From contig JAEVLN010000051.1 of NCBI GenBank assembly GCA_018350325.1, forward strand, positions 62,001 to 126,000: DNA of 64,000 nt, written 5' to 3'. Position 1 is the first letter of the stretch, and each line of letters starts with the position of its first letter. Shown here one piece after another: positions 26,001 to 41,000 of the stretch. Under the pieces are notes generated by a model, which saw nothing but the letters and a program-made list of their open reading frames with translations, ran no database searches and was not told the DNA's origin. This DNA comes from Globodera rostochiensis. Taxonomy: Eukaryota > Nematoda > Chromadorea > Rhabditida > Heteroderidae. The translations under genes were made by a program, and so were the position numbers.

Positions 26001-29000
26001 AAAAAGGTTACACAATTTTTATTTGTTTAGAAAACTATTCAATTTTCTTTTTATTCAGAACATATCAACTTTGTGATGCCGTCATCTGAACAGAGTTTGC
26101 CGTTGGCATATCCCATTTTGGCCACAATGATGGCATTGGATGAGCATTTTATTAAAGTGAAATTTAAATCTTTGCCTCAAGCAATTCAATTGTTTAAATT
26201 TTGTCGCAAGAAATTCAAAATTTTTTAAATTTTGCCCCAGGCCAAATCTGAGCTTCGTCTTGCCGACCTGGCATCGGCCGCCGAAAACGGACCGTCAACG
26301 ACCGTGCGATGCCGTACAGCATCGGCTGCCGCTGCTGTTGCTGCCAGCCGATGGAAAAGGTCGCGCTCCCTTGAAAACCTATCGGGCTTTGCGGTGTGGC
26401 ATTGCGTGCCAATTGTGGTCACTTTGCGCAAAGATGCCAGGGGGCTTGGCTTCTCCGTTGCTGACTATCAGGTGCCCAGAAAAGCGACAAATTTTGTTTA
26501 TTTCTGGAAAAATAATTTATGTTTTGTTTAACCAAAGCCTAAATTTATGGGCATTGTTCTACGAGAAAGATGGTCTACTATTAAATTTCGTTTGTTTTTT
26601 TTAAACAAAAATCTTGAAAATGTCAAAAAGCAGGAAAAAACGGGCAACTTCAAAAACCCGGCACGACGCTCTAAACCGGCAAATTCCCGGTTTCCAGGGC
26701 AAAGTGTCATTCCCGAAGAAATCGGAATCGAAAAAAACCCGAAATTTTACAATCGACCAAAAGAAGGCCGCAGCAACAAAATGCACAAAAATTAGCAAAA
26801 TTCTTTATAAAATAGAGCATTTTTTTGGTGGAAAAAAATCGAAATTTTTTGAAAAAATAAACAAATTGATGACAGGATCCTTCCCATCCGGCGGAACGCG
26901 TCATTGTCATCCGCAGTTTGGTGCCGGGTGGTGCAGCACAAGCGGATGGTGAATTTTTTTTTTGAAATAAAAAATCTGAAAAAAATCTGCAGGCCTTAGG
27001 AATGACGCGTAAATTGACAAAAAAAACAATAAATTAAAAAACGAATAAATTAAAAAAAGGTCGAATTGTGCCCGGTGATCGACTTTTGTTTGTCAACGGC
27101 GAAGATTTGTCCAGCAGCAGTCTGGAGAGGGCGGTTGAGGTGCTCAAGGTGGGCAAACAAAAATAAAAATTCATTTTTAAATAATAAAAAATGAATAAAT
27201 ACTTATTGAATAAACACCAACCATAAAATAAAACTGTATTTCCAATTGTTAAGGCAGCCCCTATTGGACAAATTGTTCGCTTGGGCATTGCTAAGCCGGT
27301 GCCAATTGAGCAGGTATTTAAACATTTTAAGTTAAAAGACCCCCCCCCCCTTTTTGTTTATAAATTTGTGCTTTTAATGCAAATTATTCTTGTCTTTTTA
27401 ATATATTTTTTAAAATTTACTTATTTTCGTTTAGTTTTCTTATAATTTTTAATTAATCACTTTTTATTACTTTAAAATTAAATATTTATTGATTACAGCT
27501 ATTTCGCTTTTTTCCCCCTTTGCTTTTATTTTCAGAAAATTTTAATTTTATTTTCTAACATTTTCCTTTTTTGGGAAAAATATAAAAGTGGTTGGCATTT
27601 TGGCTTTTGACCATAATAATATTTGGAATCAATGGACTGAACTTATGGGGGAGGGATTAAACACAAAAAGTCATCAATCCTCGGGGATTATCCGCAGAAT
27701 TATGTGACTTTGGTATTTATTTTTATTGTTCAGTTTCCTCAATTTTTGGTTATTTTACTAAATTTTGAAAATATTTATTAAATTTTCAACTTTTGTCAAT
27801 TTTTAAATTTTTCTTAATATTAAAAAATAATGATAAATTTTCAGTTAATTAACAAACTTTAAAAAAAGCTTTAAGTCCTTTTTAACCTAAGAATTTTTTT
27901 GTTTTATTTAATTTATTTTAGTTAGTAAACGCAAAATAAATATTCACAAATTTGTTCTGCACCAAATGGGCCCGGCCGGCGGTTTCCGATTTCTGACGCC
28001 CCAATTATTTTGCTCCACCACACCGCACTTTTGTGTTTGGTCATTAAGCCATTGGTTTGGGGGGCCAAGCCCTAATGGCCAAGCCTTCTTCCACCTGAAA
28101 TTTGTTCACATTTTTTCAGAGGAAACGTAACGACACCACAAATTGTGGATTCCTAATTCTGTGTTATTGAATGCGTTATATTACCTCCGAATTCTTGAAA
28201 TTCTGGATTTTATATGCATGCCTATTAACTAGGGTTGGTCCCGGGGGGGGGGGAAACCGGGGATTCCCGGCCATTCTCATCCCCGTTTCTGGGTCAAGCG
28301 GGTTGTAGCGAGTTGGATATCATATTTTAAATTTTGTTATGGCCATCAAGCCATAGAATCCTGCAATTCTTGGTTGTGGGTCATGCACCCCCATCCCTGA
28401 ATTCTTCTTTGAACAGCTCGAACTCTTTCACGACATGAACTGCTCGAATTCCTTGTCTGATTTGCCCTAATTCACGTGCCCGACACCTATTGTCTTCTTT
28501 GATGAGTGTGCCGCCGTCCTCACCCCAAAATTGGCACCGAATTATGCGTGTGGCGTCTGTCCCATGCCCTCTGGCCCATTTGCCCCCCCCCATTTTTATT
28601 CCTTTTGGCTCCAAACACTCAATGCCCCCCTCCCCAAACATATTGTTTGTGCATATTTTCGCCCGAGGGGCCATCCGTCCGCTTCATCGGCCGCTCTCTT
28701 TTTTTTTTTGTCACCGAATTTCCCGAAAAACCCCCCACACATTCTTGATGCATGGCCTAAACTAATGGCAAAAAAATTTCAAAAATTTAAGTGCTCCTCT
28801 CAAACAAAAAAGTCAAAATTATTTTCAGATAAAAATTAATTGTTCAAAATTTTAATTTAAATAAAAAATTTTCGTTACAATTAAAGTAAAATTTTTATGT
28901 GAGTATAAAAATAAAAAAATAAACCAAATGTTTTCTTACAAATATTCATTTTTATGCCAAAAGAATAAATCATTTTCTAGAGTATTATGATTCACCGTTT

Positions 29001-32000
29001 TTTACGTTTTAAATTTTTTTCAATTTATTTGAATCATTCCTTGATACATTTAAAGTAACCTCAATTATTGATTCGAAAATTGGGTTTTCCCTGAATATCA
29101 TTTAAAGTCAAATAATTTAGCAATTTAGAGTGCTTTGCAATTTTTAAATTTGGCACAACTTTTGGCAAAATTCCATTATTTCTTTGTATTTTGTCATTTG
29201 CACATTTTTATTCATTGCAAAGTTAACAAAGTTACAGTGCCGTCTCGACGACACTGTGCCGCTGATCTCGCACAGTGAACGCCTGTTGGCCAAGTCGCAC
29301 TCGCCCCGGGGCAGACGTCGCCGCGAGCCATTCGGCGACCACCTGTTGCTGAACGCTCAGCGACACTCACTAATCACATCGAATCCGGTAAATTACCGTC
29401 TGATTATTAAGGCTCGGGACTAAAATTCTCGAAACTAAAAGTCAATCTTATCACCCTCTACAATTGCAAATGCACTATTTTTCTCCTGTTTTGAAAAATA
29501 TTTAAATTTTCGGGAAATATGATCCTTACGTTTCAAAAAACGAATTTATAATTCTGTTTTTGATTTTTATTAAATGAATTAAATTACGAAATATGTAGCC
29601 AAAAATTAATTGTTTGCCAAAACATTACTACTATCCCCACATATTTATTACTGTAAATTTTTGTTTTTTTCCTTTTTGAGGGCCCTCCGCCGCCCTGGGG
29701 GTTTTATCTGTCGTCTTCTTTTCCCAGCCACCGCCGCCGCCCCTTTCGGGAAAGATTAGCGCTCCCGAAAATAAAATTAATTGCGATGGCTCTCCCCGGA
29801 GGGGCCAATCTGTCGGTTTTGGGTGGCGGGGGAAACATTCCCCCCCCCCCCTTAACCAATAAAATTTACAAACCATTATTTTATGGGCAGAATTTTTTTT
29901 TGGGATTTTTGGACGGAAATTAAGCAAGCTTTATTGTGCTTTTCCTCCTTTAAATTATGTTGTAAAATGTTATTATGAAATTCAATAAAAATGCTGCAAT
30001 TTCAAATAAACAAATTTAAAGTAAAAATGAATTTAATTTATGTTTTTGATTCTAAGAGCTTGAACCGGACTCTCCATTCTGGTTCTACTTTTATTTAAAA
30101 CTTTTCAATAAATTAAACCACAAAAAATCAAATTATTTAAGTAATTGCTGACGCCATTTTATAATTTTGGCACTAATTTTAAACGGCCAAGACGGACGGC
30201 CAATAAATAACATATCGCGCCATAAGCAAAAAAAAAAGTGCTTTTCCCATAAAGAAGAAGACACTTAGCCAATTTTGAATGCAAATTTGAACAAATTTAC
30301 AAAACTAATCCATAAACTTTTCGTCACTCCCCGCCCATAAATTTATTCAATGGGCGGCGGCAGCGCCAGAATTTATACAATAAATGCAAAATGTGATAAC
30401 GCCCGCGCCCATTCACAAAACAAAATTTGTTCAATCAATCGAAATTTATTTTTAAATTTAATAATTTTTTATATTAATTTTTTTCTCATAAAAATGAAGA
30501 AAATTAACTTTAATTAATAAAACTCGCCTTAAGCCAGAATTAATTTACCTATTCAAAATTTATATAAGTTGAATATTGCTTATTATTTTTTATTAATTTA
30601 TTGCCATTACCATTTTAGAAAACATTGATTTTTTTACAACAATTTTTAGTCCTCTGCCTGTTCCAGTCAAGAAGAAATTTGGGTTGGAGGGCATTTGGAG
30701 CGATCGCTAAATCCACAGGTCGGTTAACCTTAACAATTCAAATATTTTTTTTTAATTTAAAAATTATTTTTATTTTTATGCCAAGAAATTTGAAACAATT
30801 GTTTCAGCTTTATTTCCCATCCACTACTGACAGTCGCTGTTCGCCTTTGGCTTCGCCTCAGGTGAACTTTAAAATGAATCGATTTTAATTTGCATATTAT
30901 TCAATGAGGGCAATCAGAAATATGAGAATGGCATTTTTTGTTGCCAAAAAAAGGACATTTGGGGCCAACCTTTACAAAATAAAATGAATTCATTAATATT
31001 AAATTCAAATGATTAATTAAATTCAAAATTTGTTCTGGCTTCCAAACGATATTTCCTATTTTATTAATTTATGAAAAACATATTAAACACCGGAAATTTT
31101 GCGCTAAATTTTTATGCGAATTTTTTTCTATTTTTCAATTTACTTTTAGATTAGGTACAGGTTTACACGCTGAGCTGAATTTTTTAAATTTTTTGTTTAT
31201 TTTTGGTAGATTTTTAAATTAAAATGTTTTCAGAGTCGTCTCAGTTCCGGCATGCAGACGACAACGGCGTGGAGTCCGTGCTCAAGCCGTTCACTTTCCC
31301 CATGTGCCTCACCGGCCAGTTCGCTGAAGGGTTCCTGGTCTTACGGTTAAAAAAATGTTTTTTTAAAATTATTCACACAAATTTCAGACATAACCAACCT
31401 CCCAAGTCATCTGGAACGGCACATAAAAGTGCTCAAGGCAAGAAGGAATTGTGGCATAAAAATTTAAAAATTTCAAATTCCGTTCAAAAGTCCGCCGGTT
31501 CACGGCTAAATGTTTTGCAAAACGCCGACTTTGTTTCTGAAATCAGAAGGATTCAATTTGAATGAATTTTGCTTTAAGGCCCATTTGCCGCTTGGCGTTG
31601 TGCTCGACGCGAACGTCGACAAGGCCATCAATGGCTGTGTGGTGAAGAGCATTTGTAGCAAAAAAGCGCTGGCCAAAGACGGCCGAATTCAGGTCGAAAT
31701 GTCGACGCACAAAATTTTAATAAAATTTAATTTTCAAAAATCAGTACATTAAATTTCATGGATTTTCAAAAAAAAAACATTTTCAGCCTGTTGATCACAT
31801 TGTGAAGGTGAATGGTGAAAGTTTACGCAATGTTACAAACGCGCAAGCGCGTGCCATCATGCGAAGGGCAAACCTTGTTGGGGCACAGTGCGGGTGAGTG
31901 GCATTTGTTACAATTAGCAGAACTCTTTGAAGTTGTTTAAATTGCCCATTAGCACCAATAGCGACTTTTAACAAATTGGACTTTTACATTAAGGTAAATT

Positions 32001-35000
32001 CCCAAATTTTTAAAAATTGTTTGATTCTTTAGAGGCAATTTCATAAATGTCTCTAGTTTAAGGAGGCACGCCCGCGGGGGCCTTTTAAACCCAAATATTG
32101 TGGCGACGCTTTAAACCCACATGGGAAATTTTCAAACTAGTTAAATCGATAAGAAATTTTGAATTTAAGGCCATTTTTAAATCACAATTCTCTTAATCAA
32201 GGACAAGTCTTATTAATTCAACAACAAATGGGGAACCCCAAATTGCCCTAATGCATTCTTTTTCCAATCACAGCATTTCGTACATCACCAGCTCTGATGC
32301 CAAACTGTGGAAAGAGCGCTTTCAACGGGGCATTGTCGAAATGGGCAATTTGACGGATGGCACCACCGCCAATGCCGCCGAACAACTGCAGCAGCAGCAA
32401 CAGCAGGACCAACTTCAGTCCCGGCTTTCACCAAAGTGACGAAACAATTTTTGTTAAATATCTTTTTTTGTTTGGTTTAATTGGAGATTAAAACATTTTT
32501 GAAAAAATTTATAAATTTAAATTTTTATAAAATTATCATTTTTTGCTTCTTTTAATTCAATAATGATTTAATCATTTTGAATAAGTTAATTAATTATTTT
32601 TTAATGTTTATTTTAATTTATTTTATTTCAGAGTTTACCCAAAATTTTATCGGAGCCCAATTCTGGACGTGCCTTTTGAATCGTCAGAAAGTGAAGTGCC
32701 AGTTTTTAAAGACCGGATAATTTTTTGAAAACTTAAAATCCAGGTCTTTCCCCGTCGGCAGATACTATAGCAGCGATTACTGTATTTCAAGTTGAAAATT
32801 TTGTGGACAAATTGCTGAAGGCATTTAATTTATTGCTTAAAAATTGGATAATCTATATAATGAAATACAAAAAATTAATTTTATATTTTTACAATTAAAA
32901 ATAAAATTGCAAAAAATATTTTTTTTTTTGGACATTAATTTTCAATGCAACAAATTAAATATCAATTTTAAATTTGTCGATTTTTTGTCTTAAATTCTGA
33001 ATATTTAACAAATAAGCACTATTTTTCAAATCTTATGAAAAATAAATTCGGCCATTAATTTTCAGTCCATTTTTGCGGACGCCATGTTTGACGTGTACAT
33101 TCTGGACCGACCGGAACTGCAGGCTCGGCACACCGTCCGCCCCAATCGGTCCGCTTCCGTGGCCATTGAGGCGGCAACGGTGGTGGAGATGCCGACCGTT
33201 TCCATGCCAACAACGACGAGAAGGGCATCAACAATGGTGCAGGGACTGATCAGAACGGCGTCCTCATCGCTGAAGAGAAAGGTGAAAATTCTGATAAATG
33301 TTTTACTGATCAGCTCAAGGGTGACCGGGTTTCACCCGTTTTGTTAGCTTTAGTTGATCAGGAGCTGATCATTTTAGAGAGACCCGATTCACTGATCGGG
33401 ATTGATTTAGAATAAGTGACTCGACAATTTTTAGCAAATTAAAAATACTTACCCCTCCCTCTCCCTGGGCATTTTTGCATATATTGTTTATGCCATTTTC
33501 ACACACATTTATTTATAAGATCCCCGAGGGGCTTTTTCCGCCCAATGAATTGCAAATGGCTTTTTCTCGCCAACATTTTGTGTTTGATGGCGTAAGAAGC
33601 GAAGTGTGACAATCGCGGCGCTAAGTTGAGTGCCGCCCATTTTACCATCGCATTTGCAAAAACAAAAATCGAAGCTCCGGACAATGAATTTTAATATTTA
33701 ATAAAATTGCTATTTTTTTATTTAAATCTTAAAACAAGTGTTTCTGTAAAATTTCAAGAAATTATTGGGCGACATTTTTAGGAAATCAGCCGAGCCTAAA
33801 ATTTCAAAAATGCCATAATCCTTGGCACTGAATTTTGAATTTATTAGACGCGTCGGCCCACACCGCCAACCGAACAACAACATCATCGACAAATTGAAGA
33901 AGTGTCGGCGGCTTCGACCTCCAAAATGAGTCCGGTTCATCAAACAATGGCACCACCAACGGCCGAAGAAGCAAAACAATTCAGTGAAATGATGCCTGAG
34001 GCATTTTTTAAATTTCTTGAATATTTTTTATACTCTCTTTTTCATGTTAAATAATATTAATAAAACAAAACAAAAACCATTTTCAGCCGGCAAAAGCGAT
34101 GAATTTTTGGAGTGAGCCGCGCGCAGTGACACTAAACAGAATACACAACGAAACATTCGGTGAGTGAGGGAGGTTAAGCTTGATTTGCGCGCAAAATTAT
34201 GGCACGAAAATTTGAATTAAAAGAAAAAAATGGGAAAATTCGCGTGAGTTGGAGAAACGGAGGTGGTATAGGTGGTACTCATTTTTGCCTTTTAAGAAGT
34301 TGACATTCTAATGGTCTTCGCGTTGTTTTTAATGAAAACTCAAAATTGTTGAAATTGGCTTATGCACAAGTTAAACTATCGCTTCAAATTTTGGCAAAAA
34401 ATTCATGGGCGACGAAATTGTTAGTTAAGCATAGATTTCGGGGCTTTTTAATTAAACATAATTAAAAATAAAATTAATTTCTTAGAGTCTGAATTCCTCG
34501 GAGAAAGGGGAAAGAAGCAAAAGAAAACCCGGAATCACTTTATGCCAAAACGGCATTAATGTTTTGAGTAAAAATATAATTTCATTGTGAATCGGGCCCA
34601 AAACCGCAACAAAATTGTGCCCCAGGCATCAGCATTGTTGGCGGACGAGTGGAAGTCAGTCAACGGGCTGACAACGGCACATCGGTGCCAATTTGCGGTT
34701 CCGGTACCGGTCCCCCCGCGTCCTCCAAAACGGTTTCCGGCATTTTCATCAAATCGGTGGTGCCCGACTCGCCGGCCGGACGATCGGGCCAATTGTTTAT
34801 GGGCGATCGAGTGCTCGCAGTCTGTTTTTTGTTGAAATTTTTTTTTTACTGAAAAAATATTTATAGCATTTAAAAATAAATAAATGCATTTTAAAATGCT
34901 TTTGAATTTAAAATTAATTTGCAGGTCAATGACTCGGATTTGACCAACACTACACATGAGCATGCAGTGCAAGTGATCAAAAGTGCCAAAAATCCCGTAA

Positions 35001-38000
35001 AATTTGTGGTCCAATCGCTTCAATCCCTCCAGGCGTTTGTGCCGAGCTCGGTAAATTTAATTATTCTTTATTGATTTTTAATAATTTTTAGTCCACCAAA
35101 CAATCGATCGTAGAAGTTGCCGAGGTCGGCGGCACTTCTGGAGCAGCACCAACTGTTGCCGTCGACTTGGACCCGGACAGTGCGGCAGCTCTGGAACGCC
35201 TTGAGGACGACGTGGAAGCCGAGGACGCCTTTCGATACACAGAAAGTGTGCAAACATTTGAAAAAAGGATACAAAAAGTATTTATGCCCACACTTTTTTT
35301 TTGAACTTTTTTTAAATTTTGGAATTTATTCTTTAAAATAATTTTAATTTCTTTTGAAACCTAAATGTGATCCATTAGCACTCTTATTCTAATTTTGTCA
35401 ATAAATTGAGGCAAAGTGGTGCGCAAGTACGCGCACCTGCCCGGCCACCCGGTACTGATTCGACTGCGCGACATTCCTCGAGGCGGTCTCGGCCTCATTT
35501 TGTCCGCGCGCGGCTCCCAAAATGCAGCCGCCATCGTCGTCGGCGTGAAGTCGGACTCGCCATTGTCACTGAATGTGGGCGACGAATTGTTGGAGGTGTG
35601 CCAAATATCGGGAATTAACCAATATTTATAAAATATTATTAAACGTAAAAGCAGTTTATTTTAAATAAGTAATTATTTATTTTAATTATTAATTTAAATG
35701 TTATTAAATTCTTTAAATATATTTAAAAAATTTTATTTTTATTTATTTAAGATTTTTTCAACATCTTAATTTATACATTAACCACTATTTAATTGGAGAT
35801 CAATGGCAAAGTGTTGTTTGGACTGTCCCATCATGAAGCCACCGAGAAGATCAAGCAGTGCTGTGCACACAATTGTCTCACATTGCTAGTTCTTAGAAAA
35901 CATCCGACGGAATTTGAGGTGTTTAAATTAGTAAATTAATATAAACGATCTTTTTGGCCCCATGGTGGACGACGTAATCAGACCAAAAATAATGTGTAAT
36001 GACGGATCGGGGAAATTCAAAATTTTGTTTTTATTTTTTAATGTTTATTTTATGCCATTTTTTTGGCTGCGGGTCAACTTGGCGCCGACAAGTTTCAAAC
36101 ATTATAACCTTTTATTAGTTAACCTAATAAAACATTTTGAAAATTTTGAGACAATTTGCCTTTTTATTTTTAATTTAAAAACAAAAATTTCAGTTCCCCC
36201 AGCATCGTGAGCGAAAATTCACTGCAGAAAGTGAATGTGAGGCGGGAGCTCGTAAAATTGTGTCGGAAGTGCTAAGCGCAGCCGGCGCGGACGAAATTGA
36301 GGCAATAAACATTTTATCATTAATTTTAAATTAAAAATGCATTAAATTTTTTAAAATAAAATTAAAATTTGCACTGTTTTAAGGCAAAGCAATATTATTT
36401 TATTTTTAAATTTATTTAAAATGCCATTTCAAATTTTTATTTTTTTATAATGAACACGAACTTTTGAACTGGTTTTTAAAACTCAAATTCCAAAAAATCG
36501 TTTTTTTTTGAATTAAAAAAATTTTTTTTTTGAAATTTTCCACTAAAAACGACGCATTCATTGTTCGCCCATTACCAACCCTCCGTTTCCGGGCTTCGGC
36601 CTAACCATTTCCATCCGCTCTACCCCAAAATTTGTGCCCGCCTCAAATGCCATCCCCTCCGGCATTCATTGGCCCCCACTAAAAATGTTCTCTTCATTTT
36701 ATGCTCAACAAAGAAAATGTTTTCGTCCACAAAAAGAGCTCGTTAAACATGGCCGGCCCTCTCTGCCCGGACGACCAAATTCAATTTTGTGCCCCCCTCC
36801 TCCCCAAAAATGTGTGGCACAATCGGGCAAAAATTTTTGTGTGCCCCCCGCAGGGGATACAAATTTTCTACGCCATTTTTTGTGCCAATGCGTAAATTTG
36901 TTCACACACAAGAACATCTTTGATTGCACGCACATTCCATTCAATGGCACACAAATTCGATTATTCGTGACGATTTAATGGGGGGGGGCGAAGGATGGCA
37001 CGGCACTCGAAAAATAAACCGGGCACACAATCAAAACCCTTAAGCCGATTGTTGATGATGCCATGCAAAATTTTAGCCATTTTATGCCATCATTGAATTG
37101 CTTGCCCAAATACAAAATTGAAAAGATGATCAAAAAAATCGGCAACTTCGTCGAGCGCCTCAACAATTGGGTAGTGATGGAAATAAACTTTAATTTTGCT
37201 TAAATGTCCGAAAATGGATTTTGGCAACACCGAATTGTAAAAAATGCTCCTTATAAAATGTTTTATGAGTTACAAAATTTAAAATGTGGCTAACAATAAA
37301 ACAAAAATATTCGAAAGGAAATTTCAATTTTAAGACTTTAGAAATTTAGACGGTTTTTAAAAGTGTTGAAAAATTTTTTGTTATATAACTAATAAAGAAC
37401 ATTAAAATTTCAAGATTATGAATTAGAATGCATTTATTTAGATTATTTTTTTAGAAAAAATTGTTTAAAAATAATTAAAACTAAAATTGGACTTCGTCTG
37501 AACTATTAAAGCTCATTTGTAAAACAAAAAATCTGACTTTATTAGTTTAAGAAATTAGTTTATAATAAATTAAAATAGTTTTTAATTTTTGCAAAAATTT
37601 TGTAGGCCGAAGATGTGGGCCATCCGGACCAGAATGCCAAGGAGAACAGCACCAAAATGACTATGCCGTCAACATCATCGTATCGGACTCGCCCCCGGAC
37701 TGCTACCGGTGGCGAGAGTACGGTTACAAAAACTGGCAGCCGTAGCAGCACTACGGTAGCTTCTTCATCACACTGCTTGCAAGCCGTGAACAACAACAAC
37801 AACGACAGCAACAACAACAATGCCATCGGCGGTGAAGCAAGTGGGCGAAATTTCGATTTTCCCCACAAATTTTTAATTTAATTAATGTTGAATTACAATT
37901 AAGTCCACTAAATTGATGACCCTTTTTGTCGTTTTTTGTTTAAAAGTGAACGTGGGCGAGTTCAACTTTAACGAAAAATTAAAAATTTAGCCATTTTCCT

Positions 38001-41000
38001 TCAAAGTTTTAAAGATTTTGCAACTTTTTCAATGAAATAAATGAATTGTTGTTGAAATTATTGGTGCCAAATTTCCCATTCTCTTATTTGAAATAATTTC
38101 AATATGAACAGTTCAGTTTTCAAAAGATTGGCATTTTAGTGAAATTTGATTTTTAATAATAAAAAACGATTGAATCACAAGTGCCAAGACAGCGGATTCA
38201 CTCATTTGAAAGTTTTGATTTAAAGAATTTTGTGTTTGGTTAGCACCCAAATCTCCAATTTCATAGTTCCCCAAACATTCCATCTTTTCTATTTTCCTTT
38301 GCCCACCCCCCCCCCCCTAATCGATGCAAATTGTGTGTATTTTTATGTATGTCTGTCCGCTGTCACCAAAAGTGAAAGTGTCCGTCCGTTAAATGGTGGA
38401 ACAAAACAGTGACAATTTGTGGAAATAGTGTGTGCATGCTTGCCAGACGCACCACAGAGAAACAGAGACATGCCCTGAAGCAAAAAGTAGAACCACAAAT
38501 GCCCCGTAGGAGGCGGCCGGCAGTCACTGGGCGGCGGCCAAAAATTGGAGAAAGCGCAAAGCTGGTTTGGCCAGAGAAACAGGAAGCATGTAAATAGTGT
38601 AATTAGAGAATATAAAATTAAATCGTTAAATTGGTCAGACAGAACTAGTGCGTACCATAGAAAAGTATTTTGAAGAAATAGTCCATTACTTTGTCTCCGC
38701 TGTTGGCCAAGCGTGCGCCATCGTTCTTTTCATCTTTCGCCGCTCTCTATAGCCAATTGTGTGCCGGCGGGCACACACACATTTTCTCACATGTCCCCCG
38801 GGGCCATCTTTTTGGCTCTCACTTACTTCATCCATCAATGCTTTCTACACTCCCTTGGTTGGCCACGTTGGAACGCGAACTCCCCCCAACCTTTATTTTT
38901 TTTAAAAAACCCGCAAGCCATCAATTTGTTTTTTTTGAATTGGCCATTATTTTTTTGAAAGAACACTTTATGCCATCCTTACGCCAACATTTTTAATAAA
39001 TCTTTTGGCACCAATTTTTTAATAACAAATTTTTCTAGGCTATAAGTTTGAAGCTTCAGGCAACCAGAATATTAAAATATTGTTTTAATTTTGAAACAAA
39101 GTTCATAATGCACTTTTGTGGCCATTGAAAATAATGGCCACAAACCGACACATATCGTCCACGCCCTCGGGCGCCATATCAAATAATGCCAAAGGAATTA
39201 TGCCAAATATCGGCACAAATAACATCCTTTCGTCACTTCCGCTCTCGCTTATTAATTTAATTTTTGCGTTGCGTTTAATTATAATTTTTGCGCGCGCGAA
39301 AATCTTTGGCGTTCCGAACGGCGGTTTATATTTTTTACCGTTCCACGGCACACCCCCGCGGGCGTCATTTTGTGTGGGCCCGTGCTCGCGCCTCGAATTT
39401 ATGCGATGCCGCGAGGGGGCCAAATGTTTGCGCTTCTGCCCCCTGGATGGAGCAACCAGCGGCGTAGTCGTTGGGTCGTCGTCGAGACTCTCGAGGACAA
39501 GCACAGAAACCTCGAGATTCTCGAGAGAGCCCCTTGAGGGTGGTGGGGCAGGAAATGGCACTCAATACGCCCCCACCCCCAAAGGCATATCTTTTGGCGC
39601 ACGGAATGCTCGGTACCCCTGCGGCGATGGATGTTTTTTGTCAAGAAAGAATGAATGAATAAGGCGAGGCTAAATGCACTCCCCTCGTCGCCTTTCTCAT
39701 GGCAAAGAATTTTCTCAGAAAAATGTGAAGTAAATTTGCGGCGAGTGAGCTGTCAATGCCATCCCCGCTTATGTGTAGTCGGGGGAGGACTAAACGGGCA
39801 CGGGATTGTGCACATTTTTTCGGGAATTGGCACAAACTTTCCGATTAATGGGCACATTTCCATGAACATTTAAAAAAAAAAGTTTCAAAATTTTCTTCCA
39901 TAAATTCACGCGTTGGCCATCGCTTGTAAATAAAAGCGATTAACAGAGCCAGAATTTAAACCCTTCAAAAAATTAAAAACAAAATGAAAACTTTAATCAT
40001 ACAAAACGTTTGGCACGGTTCAACCAATTGAACGTCGCCTCCCCACCCCCCCCCCCCCCCCGCCTCCGCATTGGCACTTTCACCCACCTAACACAACAAT
40101 ATCTTCTGGCACTTTCGCTTTGTTGCCTTTATGACAGTTTTTTAAAACTTCTCGATGAATCTCTAAAATGAAGAAAATGCCAAAGATATTAAATACGCAT
40201 TTCTAAAAAAAAACATTTTAATTTGACCTTTAATTTAAAATAGAAAATTTTATTGTCAAAAAATACTGAAAATAATATTTAATTTTTACGGACAAAAAAA
40301 AATGCCAAAAATGTTCTGAATTTTTAGCTCGAAAACGCAGTTGGCAAATGGAGCAGCAACAATCACTGCAACTGCAGAAAGCGCCCATCCACGTTGGCCA
40401 GGAGACACTGATCGAAATTGACAAGGACGGCAAGGGCCTCGGCCTGTCCATTGTGGGCGGCTCGGATACGGTTGGTACTCTAAAGTCTAGACACCGTCTA
40501 AACCGATTTTTTGGGATCCCGATCAATCCCGTAGAATTTTTTCGGATTTACGGGATTGAGAAAAACCCATGAGTGCCTAAATACAATCAACACAAAATTC
40601 ACATGCAAACATATTTCAATATTTGTAAAAATAAAGAATAAAAATTTGCTGTGTTGGAATCAAAAAATTTAGAAGTCCGGTGGTGCCGATAGGTGTCGTA
40701 AAATTTTTTTAGAAAAATTGATAGTTTTGTTGAGGAATGATCAAAATCCCACAAAAGCCCTTGTTAATTTTTAGCAACATTATGCCAGTCCACAAAACTT
40801 CTGAAAATTGAATTACCGTAGTTCAGGTGCTTGGTACGGTGGTGATTCACGAGGTGTACCCGGACGGCGCGGCGGCAATTGATGCGCGGCTGAAGCCTGG
40901 CGACCAGGTGTTGGAGGTGGGTCTGTCGAAGAAGAAATATTTGGGCAATTAAAATCTCATTAAGGTCAACGGCACATCCCTTCGGGGCACGCCCCATGAG

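Noticed and set aside
39103..39658. Open frames of 152 (-) and 180 (+) codons in an mpz-1 intron
   Set aside because: Both strands are open over the same GC-rich stretch and neither has a domain or start context; listed as a finding, not as a gene.
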